From NCBI GenBank assembly GCA_937942435.1, contig CALDEM010000016.1:104933-168932 (forward strand): a stretch of DNA of 64,000 nucleotides, in the 5' to 3' direction. The position numbers and the translations under genes are program-made. The notes under the pieces were generated by a model, which was not told the origin of the DNA, did no database searches, and worked only from the letters and a program-made list of their open reading frames with translations. This DNA is from an uncultured Saprospiraceae bacterium. Lineage in GTDB: Bacteria > Bacteroidota > Bacteroidia > Chitinophagales > Saprospiraceae. Below are positions 45,016 through 55,000 of this stretch, one piece after another (within the stretch, counting starts at the first letter, position 1; every line of letters starts with the position of its first letter).

Positions 45016-48000
45016 TTAAAAGTTGGCTTGTACACCAAATAAAAACGTTCTAGAATTAGGATATGCTCTCACATCTAGTCCACGAGCCAAAAGCGGATTA
45101 GCTAATCCTGCTCTACCACCTCGAGCTGAAGAGATATCAGGATCATAACCACTGTAACCAGTAATTGTTAAAAGATTCTGTGCTGTTAAAAAGAATCTCA
45201 TGTTGTCCATCCACTCTAAACCTGGTGTATCCAAAGTATAACCCAATTCTAATGTTCTTAATCTTAGATAAGATCCATCTTCTACAAAGAATGATGACGG
45301 CGCGCGATTTTCAGCAGCATCGACAGTTGTTGCTCTTGGGATATCAGTAATAGTATTGGTTGGCGTCCAACCTCTCAACACCTCTGTACTCTTATTGTCA
45401 TCCGCCCAAAATATGTTATAAAACTTGACAACATTGTATATCTCTGCTCCTTGAGACCCTTGGAAGAAAACTCCAAAGTCTATGTTCTTATATCCACCTG
45501 TAAAGTTTAAACCATAGATGAAGTCCGGCGTAGGATGACCTAACTCTGTTTGATCTTCAGCATTGACTATACCATCTCCATTAAGATCTTTTCTAATAAA
45601 GTCGCCTGGACTCACACTTGATCTTCTCGTCGGGTCATTAGCGATGTTAGGGTCACTATCGATAGATGCTTGGTCAGGATACACACCAGTGCTTCCGTTG
45701 TCAGTATCAATCTCAAACCCCCAAAATACACCTGGTGCTCTACCTTCAACAAATCTATTAACTCGTGTTGCATCCTCCGATGTACTTGGACCTGCTATCA
45801 AGTTAGGAAGAGATGTCACCTCACTACTAAATGTAGCGATGTTAAATCCTAAATTCCAATTAAAATCTCCTCTCTTTCTATAGATACCTTCTAATTCAAA
45901 TCCTGAGTTTCTAATCTCTCCAACGTTTTGTACTACCGGCTCACTAAATCCAACTGTGGATGGTAGACTAACTGCAACGAGTACATCAGATATATCCTTT
46001 ACATAGTACTCTGCAGAAAATTGAAATTGATCATCAAACAAACCTACATCAGCACCTATATTTATAGTTTTGGCAACCTCCCACTTGATATTAGGTATAG
46101 CTAAAGATGTCTGCGCATACCCTGATACTAATCCACCTCCAAATGATGCAGGAGAAGTAATACCAAACACAGACTGGAATGAGTAATCAGGAATATTTTG
46201 AGATCCTAACTCACCATAACCTGCACGAAGTTTCAACTTATTGATACTTGAGCTCTTAAAGAAATCTTCATTTGCGATATTCCAACCTGCAGATATAGAA
46301 GGGAAATAACCCGTTCTGAATTCTGGTGCAAATCTTGATGACTCATCTCTTCTAAGGATAGCTGATATTATGTATTTGTCGTTGTGTACATAATTGACCC
46401 TTCCAAAAACAGAACGTATACCACTGATGATCTCATCCCCTAATAAGAGTGTTGATGAACTCGGTGGCAAAGCACTTGGCGATTGTATGTTATTGTTAGG
46501 TGTGCCTTGTCCAGAAACACCAACACCTCTAATATCTGTCTTTTGTTCAGTGAACCCAAGAACAGCATTAAGACGGTTGTTACCAAATTCTTTTTCATAA
46601 GTCAAAGTTGGTTCTATCAGTGTTGTTAACCGCTCGATCCGACTATCAAAAAGATCATTTTGATCGTTAAAGTTTTCTAATTGCGCATTACTCATGAAGT
46701 ATGTCGGGCGAAATAAAAACTGATGATCATTGACATAATCAGCTCCTAAATTAAGCTTAACAGTAAGGCCATCTATAATCTTAGCCGATATATTAAGGTT
46801 ACCTAATAGGTTCCTCTGCGTGCGCTCATTACTTTCTAATGTCGCTAATCCAAAGTTGTTAAATCCTCCAAAATTGTGAAGAGCAAAATCAGGTGCTTCA
46901 AATCCTCCATCGTTCTCAGGAACATTCTCTCTCAAAATCGGAGCCGTAGGTCCATCAAATCCAAACCAATTGTTCTCTTGGATTTTTGATTGAGCGATAC
47001 CTATCGATTGAGAAACTTCAAATCTACCAATCGAAAAGTCAGTATTAGCACGGAGGTTGTAACGATCAAATCCTGACCCTACTAATATCCCGTCTTGGTT
47101 AAAGTAATTACCAGATATGAAGTATGAAGAGTTCTCTCCTCCTCCTGAAACACTTGCACCAAGATCTACAACTCCACCAGGGTTGAGTGAAAGATCTTGC
47201 CAGTCAGTATCTGCACCTGTACCGCTGAGCACAAATCCAGTATTATCATTTTGTTCTAATTGATTTCTATAACCAACAAACTCTTGAGCGTTAAGAAGAT
47301 CAAGCATTCTACTAGGACCTTCAACGCCGCTACGAAGATCTATAGAGACCTTAGGTGTTCCATCCTTATTTCCTCTTTTAGTTGTAATTAGAATGACACC
47401 GTTAGCAGCTCTTGAACCATATATAGCGGCAGATGAAGCATCTTTCAAAACTTGAAGAGATTCAATATCTTTTGGATTAATAAAGTTCATATTTTCCACT
47501 ATCGTTCCATCCACTACATATAGGGGAAAAGAATTAGTAAGAGAACTCACCCCCCTTACAAAAACATTAGCATCTCCTCCAGGTTGCCCACCATTATTTT
47601 CAATGATTACACCTGTGACTTTTCCTTGTAAAGCGGAAGTAGGGTTTCCAGCTACGAGTGCGCTTATATCTGACCCTTTGATACTCGCTACTGATCCTGT
47701 AAGGTCACTCCTCTTTTGGGTTCCGTAACCTACGACGACTACTTCATCAAGAAGTGCGTCATCTCCTTCGAGAACTACATCGATTACAGACCTACCTGCT
47801 ACAGCAATCTCTTGTGTAGCGTATCCCAGGTATGAGAAGACGAGTACAGGGTCCTCACCTGTTACATTTAAAGCATAAGTCCCATCAAGTTCAGTGACTG
47901 TACCACTTGATGTACCTTTGATTAAGATATTGGCTCCGATAACACCTAAGCCATTGGCGTCAGAGACAGTACCTGTCACCTGTTGGCTCGACAAAGAATC

Positions 48001-48105
48001 TACTATCAAAAAGGACAATAGCATCAATGCCCCTTTTGCAATAAACCGTTTGCTAAACCCAATCGCCCGAAGCGATAAATTCATTCTATAGTTTTTTAAA
48101 TTCAT
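45016..48105 (-). CDS. SusC/RagA-family TonB-linked outer-membrane transporter
   Basis: 1029-residue outer-membrane receptor. After a signal peptide (ending SLSSQQ) comes a carboxypeptidase-regulatory-like domain (VTGTVSDANGLGVIGANI, about residues 44-61), then the conserved LDEVVVVGYGTQKR box (about 118-131), the plug (GRAANGVILITTKRG-type motif near residues 230-245), and a 22-stranded barrel ending SRTFLFGVQANF. It imports oligosaccharides with SusD. The gene follows the regulator by 69 bases. The regulator, galactokinase and nearby GH117 suggest galactan fragments as substrate, but binding specificity cannot be read from sequence. Confidence 0.97.
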   Translation of the reverse strand: MNLKNYRMNLSLRAIGFSKRFIAKGALMLLSFLIVDSLSSQQVTGTVSDANGLGVIGANILIKGTSSGTVTELDGTYALNVTGEDPVLVFSYLGYATQEIAVAGRSVIDVVLEGDDALLDEVVVVGYGTQKRSDLTGSVASIKGSDISALVAGNPTSALQGKVTGVIIENNGGQPGGDANVFVRGVSSLTNSFPLYVVDGTIVENMNFINPKDIESLQVLKDASSAAIYGSRAANGVILITTKRGNKDGTPKVSIDLRSGVEGPSRMLDLLNAQEFVGYRNQLEQNDNTGFVLSGTGADTDWQDLSLNPGGVVDLGASVSGGGENSSYFISGNYFNQDGILVGSGFDRYNLRANTDFSIGRFEVSQSIGIAQSKIQENNWFGFDGPTAPILRENVPENDGGFEAPDFALHNFGGFNNFGLATLESNERTQRNLLGNLNISAKIIDGLTVKLNLGADYVNDHQFLFRPTYFMSNAQLENFNDQNDLFDSRIERLTTLIEPTLTYEKEFGNNRLNAVLGFTEQKTDIRGVGVSGQGTPNNNIQSPSALPPSSSTLLLGDEIISGIRSVFGRVNYVHNDKYIISAILRRDESSRFAPEFRTGYFPSISAGWNIANEDFFKSSSINKLKLRAGYGELGSQNIPDYSFQSVFGITSPASFGGGLVSGYAQTSLAIPNIKWEVAKTINIGADVGLFDDQFQFSAEYYVKDISDVLVAVSLPSTVGFSEPVVQNVGEIRNSGFELEGIYRKRGDFNWNLGFNIATFSSEVTSLPNLIAGPSTSEDATRVNRFVEGRAPGVFWGFEIDTDNGSTGVYPDQASIDSDPNIANDPTRRSSVSPGDFIRKDLNGDGIVNAEDQTELGHPTPDFIYGLNFTGGYKNIDFGVFFQGSQGAEIYNVVKFYNIFWADDNKSTEVLRGWTPTNTITDIPRATTVDAAENRAPSSFFVEDGSYLRLRTLELGYTLDTPGLEWMDNMRFFLTAQNLLTITGYSGYDPDISSARGGRAGLANPLLARGLDVRAYPNSRTFLFGVQANF

Positions 48106-48174
48106 ACTAACTTGTTTACATATTACAATTATTAAAACCCGCGCAAAACTTATTTCACTCGAGCAAATTACTTT

Positions 48175-49188
48175 TTACAGTGATTTCCTTCTTATCAGCT
48201 GGACATCCAGAATCTCCTTAACTTGTTTCCTATTTAAGACATATTCTGATGCTCGCTGAGCTAAATACTCAAAATCCACAAAAAATGTCGTCACGCCTCC
48301 GCTTACAATTTCTTTCACTGGCGAATCATTACTAGAAAGCACGCCAACATCTTTACCTATTTCAAGATTTCTCATTTCACAATCTTTGAGTAACTCCCAA
48401 AGATCTACGTCACTGATGGTTATATAGACATTCCCTTTTTCAAGATGCTCGCTTCGATATTGATCGTATATATGCCAAGGACCATCTTGTGCTGTGCAGT
48501 ATGTCTCAAAGGCCTTCTTTATCCCTTCTGGATGATCCGAATCATCTCTGTAATACAGCACCTTTTTATTGAAATTAGAAAAAGCACCATTTAGTTGATT
48601 AAGAACCTCGTGAGTCGATTTTTCAAATTCTTGAGAAACGAAGGAGTATTGGCTACCTATATCCTCATATCTATCAATTAGCAAAAGTCTACTCGATGGA
48701 ATATTGGTCAATACCTTTTGAGTCACTTTATGATGTATAGGAGCTATGACATACATTCCATATTTCCCGTTGATACTATTAATGATGGCCTCATAAATAG
48801 AAGGATTATTGTGGTGGAAGAAAATGTCTAAATTCACATTTTCGCCTAATCGGGATCTAAAAGTATTGTAGAACTTTTCTTGAAATGCGTGAAAGGCATA
48901 AAGCACCAAGACAACAGTCAACTCTTGATCCGTATCTACGGTAGAAACATAATAGCCGACACCATGCTTAGACTCTACAATCCCACTATCCTTTAAGATT
49001 GCATATGCCTTGACAATAGTCTCTCTTGCGTATCCCAGTTCAGCAGCTAATTCATTGACAGAAGGCAAAAAGGCACCATAGGCATTTTCATCTTCTTGTA
49101 TGCCGTTCTTAACACCTTGAACGATGCGTTCTTTTTTGGTATATCCAGAAACATACTCTAACTCTTTGATTTTTTTGAAAACGTCCAT
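48175..49188 (-). CDS. GntR-family transcriptional regulator with sugar-binding C-terminal domain
   Basis: 337 residues from the ATG at 49188 (a TTG two codons upstream is less likely). The N-terminal winged helix-turn-helix (about 35-78) contains FLPSVNELAAELGYARETIVKAY and HGVGYYV, matching GntR proteins. The remaining 260 residues resemble a LacI-type periplasmic-binding-protein fold (IAPIHHKVTQKVLTNIPSSRLLLID around 145-170; DVGVLSSNDSPVKEIVSGGVTTF near 285-310). This architecture in Bacteroidota regulates sugar loci in response to free sugar. It sits between galK and susC on the same strand, so it likely controls both. Confidence 0.9.
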   Translation of the reverse strand: MDVFKKIKELEYVSGYTKKERIVQGVKNGIQEDENAYGAFLPSVNELAAELGYARETIVKAYAILKDSGIVESKHGVGYYVSTVDTDQELTVVLVLYAFHAFQEKFYNTFRSRLGENVNLDIFFHHNNPSIYEAIINSINGKYGMYVIAPIHHKVTQKVLTNIPSSRLLLIDRYEDIGSQYSFVSQEFEKSTHEVLNQLNGAFSNFNKKVLYYRDDSDHPEGIKKAFETYCTAQDGPWHIYDQYRSEHLEKGNVYITISDVDLWELLKDCEMRNLEIGKDVGVLSSNDSPVKEIVSGGVTTFFVDFEYLAQRASEYVLNRKQVKEILDVQLIRRKSL

Positions 49189-49560
49189 TGTCAAAACTCA
49201 AATATTAGATTTTACAGCAGTTGAATACAACACTGTGCTGTACTATACTGTACTACTTTTGCACAATATAAAAATCTCAAATGATTTCACTTGAACGTTT
49301 GGACAATTATTTACATATATCCACTTCAAAACACCAAAAAACAGCGCAAAGAGGACAGTTAAACAATCAAAAACACATCGCTGAAGGGACCACATAGCAC
49401 ACAACGCTACCTCGCCTAGTTGCGACAAGCAGTTACTCTGTAATATGTAAGTATAGGAAAGCGCACCTCAGCAGACTCTTTAGATCAAAAGCGCCATATT
49501 GTAGATATCCCAGATGACGTCAATAAACCAGTACTATAGATACGTCAGAGATTGCTAAAG
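49189..49560. other. 372-base intergenic region between galK and the GntR gene
   Basis: No gene is supported. A 61-codon minus-strand frame (49243-49428) has poor composition and no partner. The segment should contain the regulator's promoter on the minus strand, yet no exact TAnnTTTG box is seen in it. It holds the ten-base repeat at 49238-49257 described separately. Read-through from galK is possible. Confidence 0.5.
49238..49257. repeat. Tandem 10-bp repeat CTGTACTATA/CTGTACTACT near the GntR start
   Basis: The octamer CTGTACTA occurs twice, starting at 49238 and 49248, one helical turn apart and 50-70 bases upstream of the regulator ATG. Adjacent ACTGTGCTG extends the similarity. Such helically phased repeats suit a dimeric repressor, and GTAC is self-complementary. 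It is a candidate autoregulatory operator by position only. Confidence 0.4.
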
Positions 49561-50718
49561 CTATAATATTGATAAACCATCTTCGAGATTAACTTGGTAC
49601 ATAACAGAGTTGATACCTGTACTTTCTTTATATGCGTTAGAAACACGCCTAACCACTTCGTCTACTTCATCACGACGCATCAGGTTGAGCGTACAACCTC
49701 CAAAGCCGCCACCCATCATACGACTACCTAAAACGTTTGCCTCTTTCATCGCTAACTCTACTAGTAGATCTAACTCAGAACAACTTACTTCATAGAGCTC
49801 TTGTAGTCCTTTGTGACTCTCTAAAAGCAATGTCCCCATCCGTATATAGTCCTTATCCTCCATAGCTGAAACAAACGAACGCACACGTTCATTCTCTTCT
49901 ATGATAAAACGCGTGCGATTATACAAAGTCTGTGAGAGATGATCTTTGTACTTATCTAATAGAACCAAGTCTATGTCCCTGAGACTCTCTACACTCTCAT
50001 CATAAACCCTTAACAGGCGCACTACTTCTTTGCATTCTGAGGGGCGATCATTGTAGCCTGATGTGACATTTTCATGTTTGACGTTTGTATTGATCAACAC
50101 CAAACAATATGCACCTAGATCAAGAGAGTGATATTGATAATCGCGAGTTTTACAATCCATCATCATACATTGATCTTTTTTTCCAAAGACAGATGAGAAC
50201 TGATCTAAGATACCACTCTGGACATTGAGATAGTTGTTATTAGACTGGTTAGATATAGTGACTATATCCCAATTGCTCAATGAAGATTGATGCAAAGCAC
50301 TTACCCCTTTTATAAAGCCACAGTCCAGTGCTGCAGAAGAACTCAGTCCCGAACCAATAGGGATCGTACTTGAAAACACACAATCAAATCCATCCAACGA
50401 TATATCGCGCTCCTTAAATTGTAGCAGGACTCCTCTTAGATAGTTAGCCCATAGCTGATCACCTTTTTCTAAGTTGTCCAACTTGATCTCTACACTTTCA
50501 TTGATATCGAGCGCATGTATGCGACAGGTATCTGTATGGTTGGCGCGTAGGGCAAATAGCATGTAACGATCGATCGCAGCTGGCAAAACCAAACCAAGAT
50601 TATAATCGGTATGCTCTCCTATGAGATTGATACGACCAGGTGCTTTTGCAATCACCGATGGCTCTGCGCTATACCTATCAGCAAACGCTTTTATAACTTT
50701 AGACTGTATATCCTTCAC
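49561..50718 (-). CDS. galK: Galactokinase
   Basis: GHMP kinase of 385 residues that phosphorylates D-galactose to galactose-1-phosphate in the Leloir pathway. The galactokinase signature GRINLIGEHTDYN (about 28-40), the ATP-binding IPIGSGLSSSAAL (about 118-130) and GGGFGGCTLNL (about 342-352) are intact. The start codon is GTG (50718); an in-frame stop lies directly upstream, and the sequence reproduces the family N-terminus. It is 47 bases after acs and 372 bases upstream of the regulator. No galT or galE lies in the window, so the rest of the Leloir pathway is elsewhere. Confidence 0.96.
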   Translation of the reverse strand: MKDIQSKVIKAFADRYSAEPSVIAKAPGRINLIGEHTDYNLGLVLPAAIDRYMLFALRANHTDTCRIHALDINESVEIKLDNLEKGDQLWANYLRGVLLQFKERDISLDGFDCVFSSTIPIGSGLSSSAALDCGFIKGVSALHQSSLSNWDIVTISNQSNNNYLNVQSGILDQFSSVFGKKDQCMMMDCKTRDYQYHSLDLGAYCLVLINTNVKHENVTSGYNDRPSECKEVVRLLRVYDESVESLRDIDLVLLDKYKDHLSQTLYNRTRFIIEENERVRSFVSAMEDKDYIRMGTLLLESHKGLQELYEVSCSELDLLVELAMKEANVLGSRMMGGGFGGCTLNLMRRDEVDEVVRRVSNAYKESTGINSVMYQVNLEDGLSIL

Positions 50719-50765
50719 TTAACAATTACAATAAACTTAGAAATAGGTGATTCGGTAGACTCGAT

Positions 50766-52658
50766 TTAGACTGCTCCTTTTATAATTTCTTCAACTATAT
50801 CAGGATTGAGTAGAGTTGAGATATCACCAAGATTAGAAGTGTCCTTTGATGCTATCTTTCTAAGTATCCGTCTCATGATCTTTCCTGAGCGAGTCTTGGG
50901 CAATCCAGATACGATCTGAACCTTATCTGGTTTTGCTATCGGTCCGATCTCTTTCATCACTACATCGCGAAGCTCCTTTTCAAAAGCATCATTGGCACGG
51001 CCATCAGTAATGACATATGCATAGATACCTTGACCTTTTATATCATGAGGATAACCTACTACTGCAGATTCGATAACATTAGGATGCTCATTGATAGCGT
51101 TTTCAACTTCAGCGGTACCCATACGGTGACCAGATACATTGATCACATCATCTACCCTCCCGATCACTCTGATCCGTCCATCTGCATCTCTTCTTACACC
51201 GTCTCCGGTAAAGTATAATCCTTTAAAAGAGCTAAAGTAAGTCTGTCTACAACGTTCATGATCTCCATAAGTCGTCCTTAGCATCGATGGCCAAGGAAAC
51301 TTGATACACAGCAATCCTTCGGTATCATTATCCTCTATAAGTTCTCCTTCAGCTGTCACTAAGATGGGCTGGATCCCGGGCAGCGGATATGAGCAGTAAG
51401 TTGGCTTTGTATCTGTGATCCCAGGCAGTGGCGTCAACATAACTCCACCCGTCTCAGTCTGCCACCATGTGTCAATGATAGGCACTTTGCCCTTGCCTAT
51501 GTGCTTATCATACCAGTGCCAAGCTTCTTCATTGATAGGCTCTCCTACTGAACCCAAAAGCTTAAGACTGCTTAAGTCATACTTTGCAGGCCACTCATCA
51601 CCTTTAGCCATCAATGCTCTAATGGCAGTTGGTGCCGTATAAAACTGATGCACGCCGTGCTTCTGACACACGTCCCAGAACCTTCCAGCGTCTGGATATG
51701 TCGGCACTCCTTCAAACATCATAGTCGTTGCACCAGCCAATAACGGTCCATAGACAATGTAAGAGTGTCCAGTAATCCATCCGATATCAGCGGTACACCA
51801 ATAGATATCTCCCTTTTTATATTGAAACACATTGAGAAAGCTAAAACAGGCATATACCATATATCCACCACAAGTATGTACTACACCTTTAGGCTTACCT
51901 GTACTACCAGAAGTATAGAGTATAAACAGCATGTCTTCGCTATCCATAGGCTCTGGTGCACAGAAGGACTCTTGTGGATCTACTTGTGCATCCCAGTGAA
52001 GATCTACGGCATCATTCCATGAGACATCATCTCCAGTGTTACGATCCATCAGAACATGTTGGACACTTGGACATCCGATAGCCATCGCATCGTCTACAAC
52101 TTTCTTAACCGGTATCTTTTTGGCTCCTCTATTATTATAGTCGGAGCAGATGATCATTTTGGCTTTAGCGTCATTGACTCGATCAGCAAGTGCTTGAGCT
52201 GAGAAACCAGCAAATACAACTGAGTGAACCGCACCAATACGAGCACAAGCCAAGAGTCCTATCGCCAACTCTGGCACCATAGGCATATAAAACACAACAC
52301 GATCTCCCTTGCTGATCCCATTTGCCTTTAAGGCGTTGGCCAACTTACATACTGATGCAAGCAGCTCATTGTAGGTGTAAGACTTGACACCATCGATAGG
52401 ATCGTTCGGCTCCCACAATAGGGCTGTGTCATCTCCTCTTTCTGCTATATGTCGATCTAAGCAATTGACCGTTATATTGAGTTTCCCGCCTTCAAACCAT
52501 TTCACATTGGGTCCTTCAAAGTCCCAAGTCAACACCTTATCCCAAGGTTTTATCCATTCAAAAGTCTCCGCTTGTTCTGCCCAAAAGCCTTCGGGGTCTT
52601 TGACACTGCGCGCGTAGGTACTCTTGTAGTCCTCTAAGGATGAGATTTGGTAGGTCAT
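50766..52658 (-). CDS. acs: Acetyl-CoA synthetase
   Basis: Cytosolic AMP-forming ligase making acetyl-CoA from acetate, ATP and CoA; 630 residues. Motifs are the P-loop-like YTSGSTGKPKGVVHT (about 248-262), WWQTETGG (about 395-402), the hinge GRVDDVINVSGHRMGTAEVE (about 505-524) and the C-terminal catalytic/acetylatable Lys in SGKIMRRILRKI. It is slightly shorter than the roughly 650-residue family. A predicted promoter lies 76 bases upstream; galK follows 47 bases downstream, so galK may be partly expressed from it. Confidence 0.96.
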   Translation of the reverse strand: MTYQISSLEDYKSTYARSVKDPEGFWAEQAETFEWIKPWDKVLTWDFEGPNVKWFEGGKLNITVNCLDRHIAERGDDTALLWEPNDPIDGVKSYTYNELLASVCKLANALKANGISKGDRVVFYMPMVPELAIGLLACARIGAVHSVVFAGFSAQALADRVNDAKAKMIICSDYNNRGAKKIPVKKVVDDAMAIGCPSVQHVLMDRNTGDDVSWNDAVDLHWDAQVDPQESFCAPEPMDSEDMLFILYTSGSTGKPKGVVHTCGGYMVYACFSFLNVFQYKKGDIYWCTADIGWITGHSYIVYGPLLAGATTMMFEGVPTYPDAGRFWDVCQKHGVHQFYTAPTAIRALMAKGDEWPAKYDLSSLKLLGSVGEPINEEAWHWYDKHIGKGKVPIIDTWWQTETGGVMLTPLPGITDTKPTYCSYPLPGIQPILVTAEGELIEDNDTEGLLCIKFPWPSMLRTTYGDHERCRQTYFSSFKGLYFTGDGVRRDADGRIRVIGRVDDVINVSGHRMGTAEVENAINEHPNVIESAVVGYPHDIKGQGIYAYVITDGRANDAFEKELRDVVMKEIGPIAKPDKVQIVSGLPKTRSGKIMRRILRKIASKDTSNLGDISTLLNPDIVEEIIKGAV

Positions 52659-52734
52659 GAAATACTGAATTTACGTAAGTGCGAAAAATAGGTGTTTTAT
52701 AGGACAGGACAAAGCCTTACGGCAAATGTGAGTT

Positions 52735-52742
52735 CAAATCTA
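52735..52742 (-). promoter_or_regulatory. -7 element TAGATTTG upstream of acs
   Basis: On the minus strand TAGATTTG fits TAnnTTTG exactly, with TTTA (near-consensus -33) 19 bases upstream. The acs ATG is 76 bases downstream. Confidence 0.5.
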
Positions 52743-52815
52743 ACTTGAGCAAAACCAAGGGTAAACCATAGACAATAGGCTTAGCTGCAGCCGTTATACT
52801 AACGAGTTAAACAAA

Positions 52816-53583
52816 ATGAACATGAACAAAATCATCACATTGGTTATCGCAGTGGCTTTGCTAAGCTCATGCGATAATCAAAAAGTCGCACTCCTTGAAT
52901 CACAAGTAGAGCAATTAGAATCGCAAATAGAACATACGCAAGAATCCAACTCTTCGCTACTCGATCGACTATCAGACATGTCAGTGATCAACAAGGCAGA
53001 ATCGAAAAGCATCCAGAGCTCTCTTGAATCTCTTGGTAAGCAAAACGAATACATCCAAGATCTTACCACTAAGATTCATGAGAAAGACTCAATCAACTTT
53101 GCATTGGTCAATAATCTAAAAAGATCTTTGGTCGACATAGCAGATGAAGATATCCAGATCGAAGTCAGAGGTAGTGCTGTGTATGTGAGTATAGCCGATC
53201 AGTTATTGTTTCAATCAGCCAGTGCTCAGATATCACGAAAAGCAACAGTCATACTACAGAAAGTAGCAACGGTTATAAACGACCATGATGCTGTCAATGT
53301 ACTAGTGGAGGGACACACAGACAACGTGCCGATAAGCAACAAAAAATTTACTGACAACTGGGACTTAAGTGTTCAGCGTGCAACGGCAGTAGTTAGAATA
53401 TTACAAAATGAATATAACCTCGATCCATCCAGACTAACTGCTGCTGGCAGGTCTTACTATATGCCAAGAGCTGAAAATGAAACACCACAAGGTCGCAGTA
53501 AAAACAGACGTACCGAGATCATATTGACACCTAAGTTGGATCAGTTCTTTGAGTTGTTAGAGGCTCCTGATTTGGTGGGGTAA
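52816..53583 (+). CDS. OmpA-family lipoprotein with coiled-coil linker
   Basis: 255 residues: lipoprotein signal ending LLSSC (Cys19), a coiled coil rich in Glu/Gln/Ser (about 22-100), then an OmpA/MotB-type peptidoglycan-binding domain (about 125-245) with VLVEGHTDNVPI, the NWDLSVQRATAVVRIL helix, and GRSKNRRTEII that holds the diaminopimelate-binding Arg. The layout tethers the outer membrane to the cell wall. The first start is used; a second in-frame ATG two codons later is equally possible. A bidirectional-looking terminator follows 26 bases later. Confidence 0.92.
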   Translation: MNMNKIITLVIAVALLSSCDNQKVALLESQVEQLESQIEHTQESNSSLLDRLSDMSVINKAESKSIQSSLESLGKQNEYIQDLTTKIHEKDSINFALVNNLKRSLVDIADEDIQIEVRGSAVYVSIADQLLFQSASAQISRKATVILQKVATVINDHDAVNVLVEGHTDNVPISNKKFTDNWDLSVQRATAVVRILQNEYNLDPSRLTAAGRSYYMPRAENETPQGRSKNRRTEIILTPKLDQFFELLEAPDLVG

Positions 53584-53608
53584 AACAAGACATAGCTTTT
53601 CAATAGTC

Positions 53609-53648
53609 AAAAGGGACAAAAGCCTTATCAAGGGTTTTTGTCCCTTTT
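53609..53648 (+). terminator. Intrinsic terminator after the OmpA-like gene
   Basis: AAAAGGGACAAAA (53609-53621) pairs with TTTTGTCCCTTTT (53636-53648), extended by CC/GG (23-24 with 33-34) around a short loop. The T-rich 3' arm completes a Rho-independent terminator 25 bases after the stop codon. Confidence 0.9.
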
Positions 53649-53772
53649 ATGTTTGTATGGGCCCAAATATCAACTTCACTCTACGCCGCTTACCAAGTAC
53701 TGTCACTCTGATCTTTATGGCAAATCTTGCTTACACGACAATAAAAGAAATGTATCCTACATATGTCCACCT

Positions 53773-53780
53773 TATATTTG
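53773..53780 (+). promoter_or_regulatory. -7 element TATATTTG upstream of thiolase
   Basis: Exact TAnnTTTG match 19 bases before the ATG at 53800, implying a very short leader. No convincing TTTG -33 box is present at the expected position. Confidence 0.45.
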
Positions 53781-53799
53781 ATGATCTAAAACCACAGAC

Positions 53800-54981
53800 A
53801 TGAAAGAAGCAGTTATTGTATCCACGGCACGTACTCCTATAGGAAGAGCTTACAAAGGAGCATTTAACAATACCAATGCCCCGACGCTTGCTGGATGGGC
53901 CATCGAGGCTGCTATAGAAAGAGCGGGTATAGATCCTGCTACTATTGATGATGTCATCATGGGTTGTGCCATGCCACAAGGGACGGCATCTCCTAATATT
54001 GGACGGTTAGCCGCGCTGGCGGGCGGTTGTCCAGTGACTGTAGCAGGTATGAGCATCGATCGGCAGTGTAGCTCTGGTATGATGGCCGTAGCTACAGCAG
54101 CAAAGCAGATCCTAAATGACGGCATGGATGTAGTCATCGGTGGAGGACTTGAGTCGATCAGCCTTGTGCAAAATGCACATATGAATACTCATCGCATCAT
54201 CGATCGTAACTTAGTAAAGTCTCACAAGCATGTATATATGCCGATGCTTCAGACAGCGGAGATCGTAGCTAAGAGATATGACATCAGTAGGGATCTACAA
54301 GACGAATATGGCTTACAGAGTCAGCAAAGAACGGCTGCTGCACAAGCTAATGGCATCTTTGACAATGAAGTAATCACTACGACTTCTAACAAAGGAGTCA
54401 AGAACAAAGAAACTGGGGAGATCACATATGAAGATGTAACCATCTCTAAAGATGAAGGCAATAGACCAAGTACTACACTTGAAGCGCTTCAGGGGCTGAG
54501 ATTAGTAAACGAAGGAGGTTCTATCACCGCTGGCAACGCAAGTCAACTTTCTGATGGCGCATCGGCCTGCGTTTTGATGGACAGTAAGTTAGCAGAGCAA
54601 AAAGGCCTCACTCCATTAGGTGCATATCGAGGCATCGCGGTTGCAGGATGCGAACCCGATGAGATGGGCATCGGTCCTATATATGCTGTGCCTAAACTGC
54701 TCAAGGCAAATGGCTTAAAGATGAGCGACATCGGCCTCTGGGAACTCAATGAAGCATTTGCAGTTCAAGTCATCTATTGTAGAGAAAAGTTAGGTATCGA
54801 TAATGATATACTCAATGTTAATGGCGGGGCTATCTCAATAGGCCACCCTTATGGTATGACCGGCTCAAGAATGGTAGGTCATGCACTGCTAGAAGGAAAA
54901 CGACGTGGTGCTAAGTATGTAGTATGTACAATGTGTGTTGGTGGCGGTATGGGTGCTGCTGGCTTATTTGAGGTATACTAA
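53800..54981 (+). CDS. Acetyl-CoA C-acyltransferase (thiolase)
   Basis: 393-residue thiolase of fatty-acid beta-oxidation or ketone-body metabolism. The acyl-binding Cys is in [11 protein letters not shown] (about 88-98), the conserved NEAFAVQ is near 318, the catalytic His in [11 protein letters not shown] (about 348-358) and the second catalytic Cys in [12 protein letters not shown] near 380. The start agrees with the family's [15 protein letters not shown] opening. No other beta-oxidation gene is adjacent, so degradative versus acetoacetyl-CoA role cannot be decided. It converges with the T9SS cargo gene, with 19 bases between the stops. Confidence 0.95.
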   Translation: MKEAVIVSTARTPIGRAYKGAFNNTNAPTLAGWAIEAAIERAGIDPATIDDVIMGCAMPQGTASPNIGRLAALAGGCPVTVAGMSIDRQCSSGMMAVATAAKQILNDGMDVVIGGGLESISLVQNAHMNTHRIIDRNLVKSHKHVYMPMLQTAEIVAKRYDISRDLQDEYGLQSQQRTAAAQANGIFDNEVITTTSNKGVKNKETGEITYEDVTISKDEGNRPSTTLEALQGLRLVNEGGSITAGNASQLSDGASACVLMDSKLAEQKGLTPLGAYRGIAVAGCEPDEMGIGPIYAVPKLLKANGLKMSDIGLWELNEAFAVQVIYCREKLGIDNDILNVNGGAISIGHPYGMTGSRMVGHALLEGKRRGAKYVVCTMCVGGGMGAAGLFEVY

Positions 54982-55000
54982 TTTTGACTTTGGACTTACA

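Noticed and set aside
49243..49428. 61-codon minus-strand frame between galK and the GntR gene
   Set aside because: Cys/Leu-rich composition without a coherent signal or family match; the region is better explained as regulatory.
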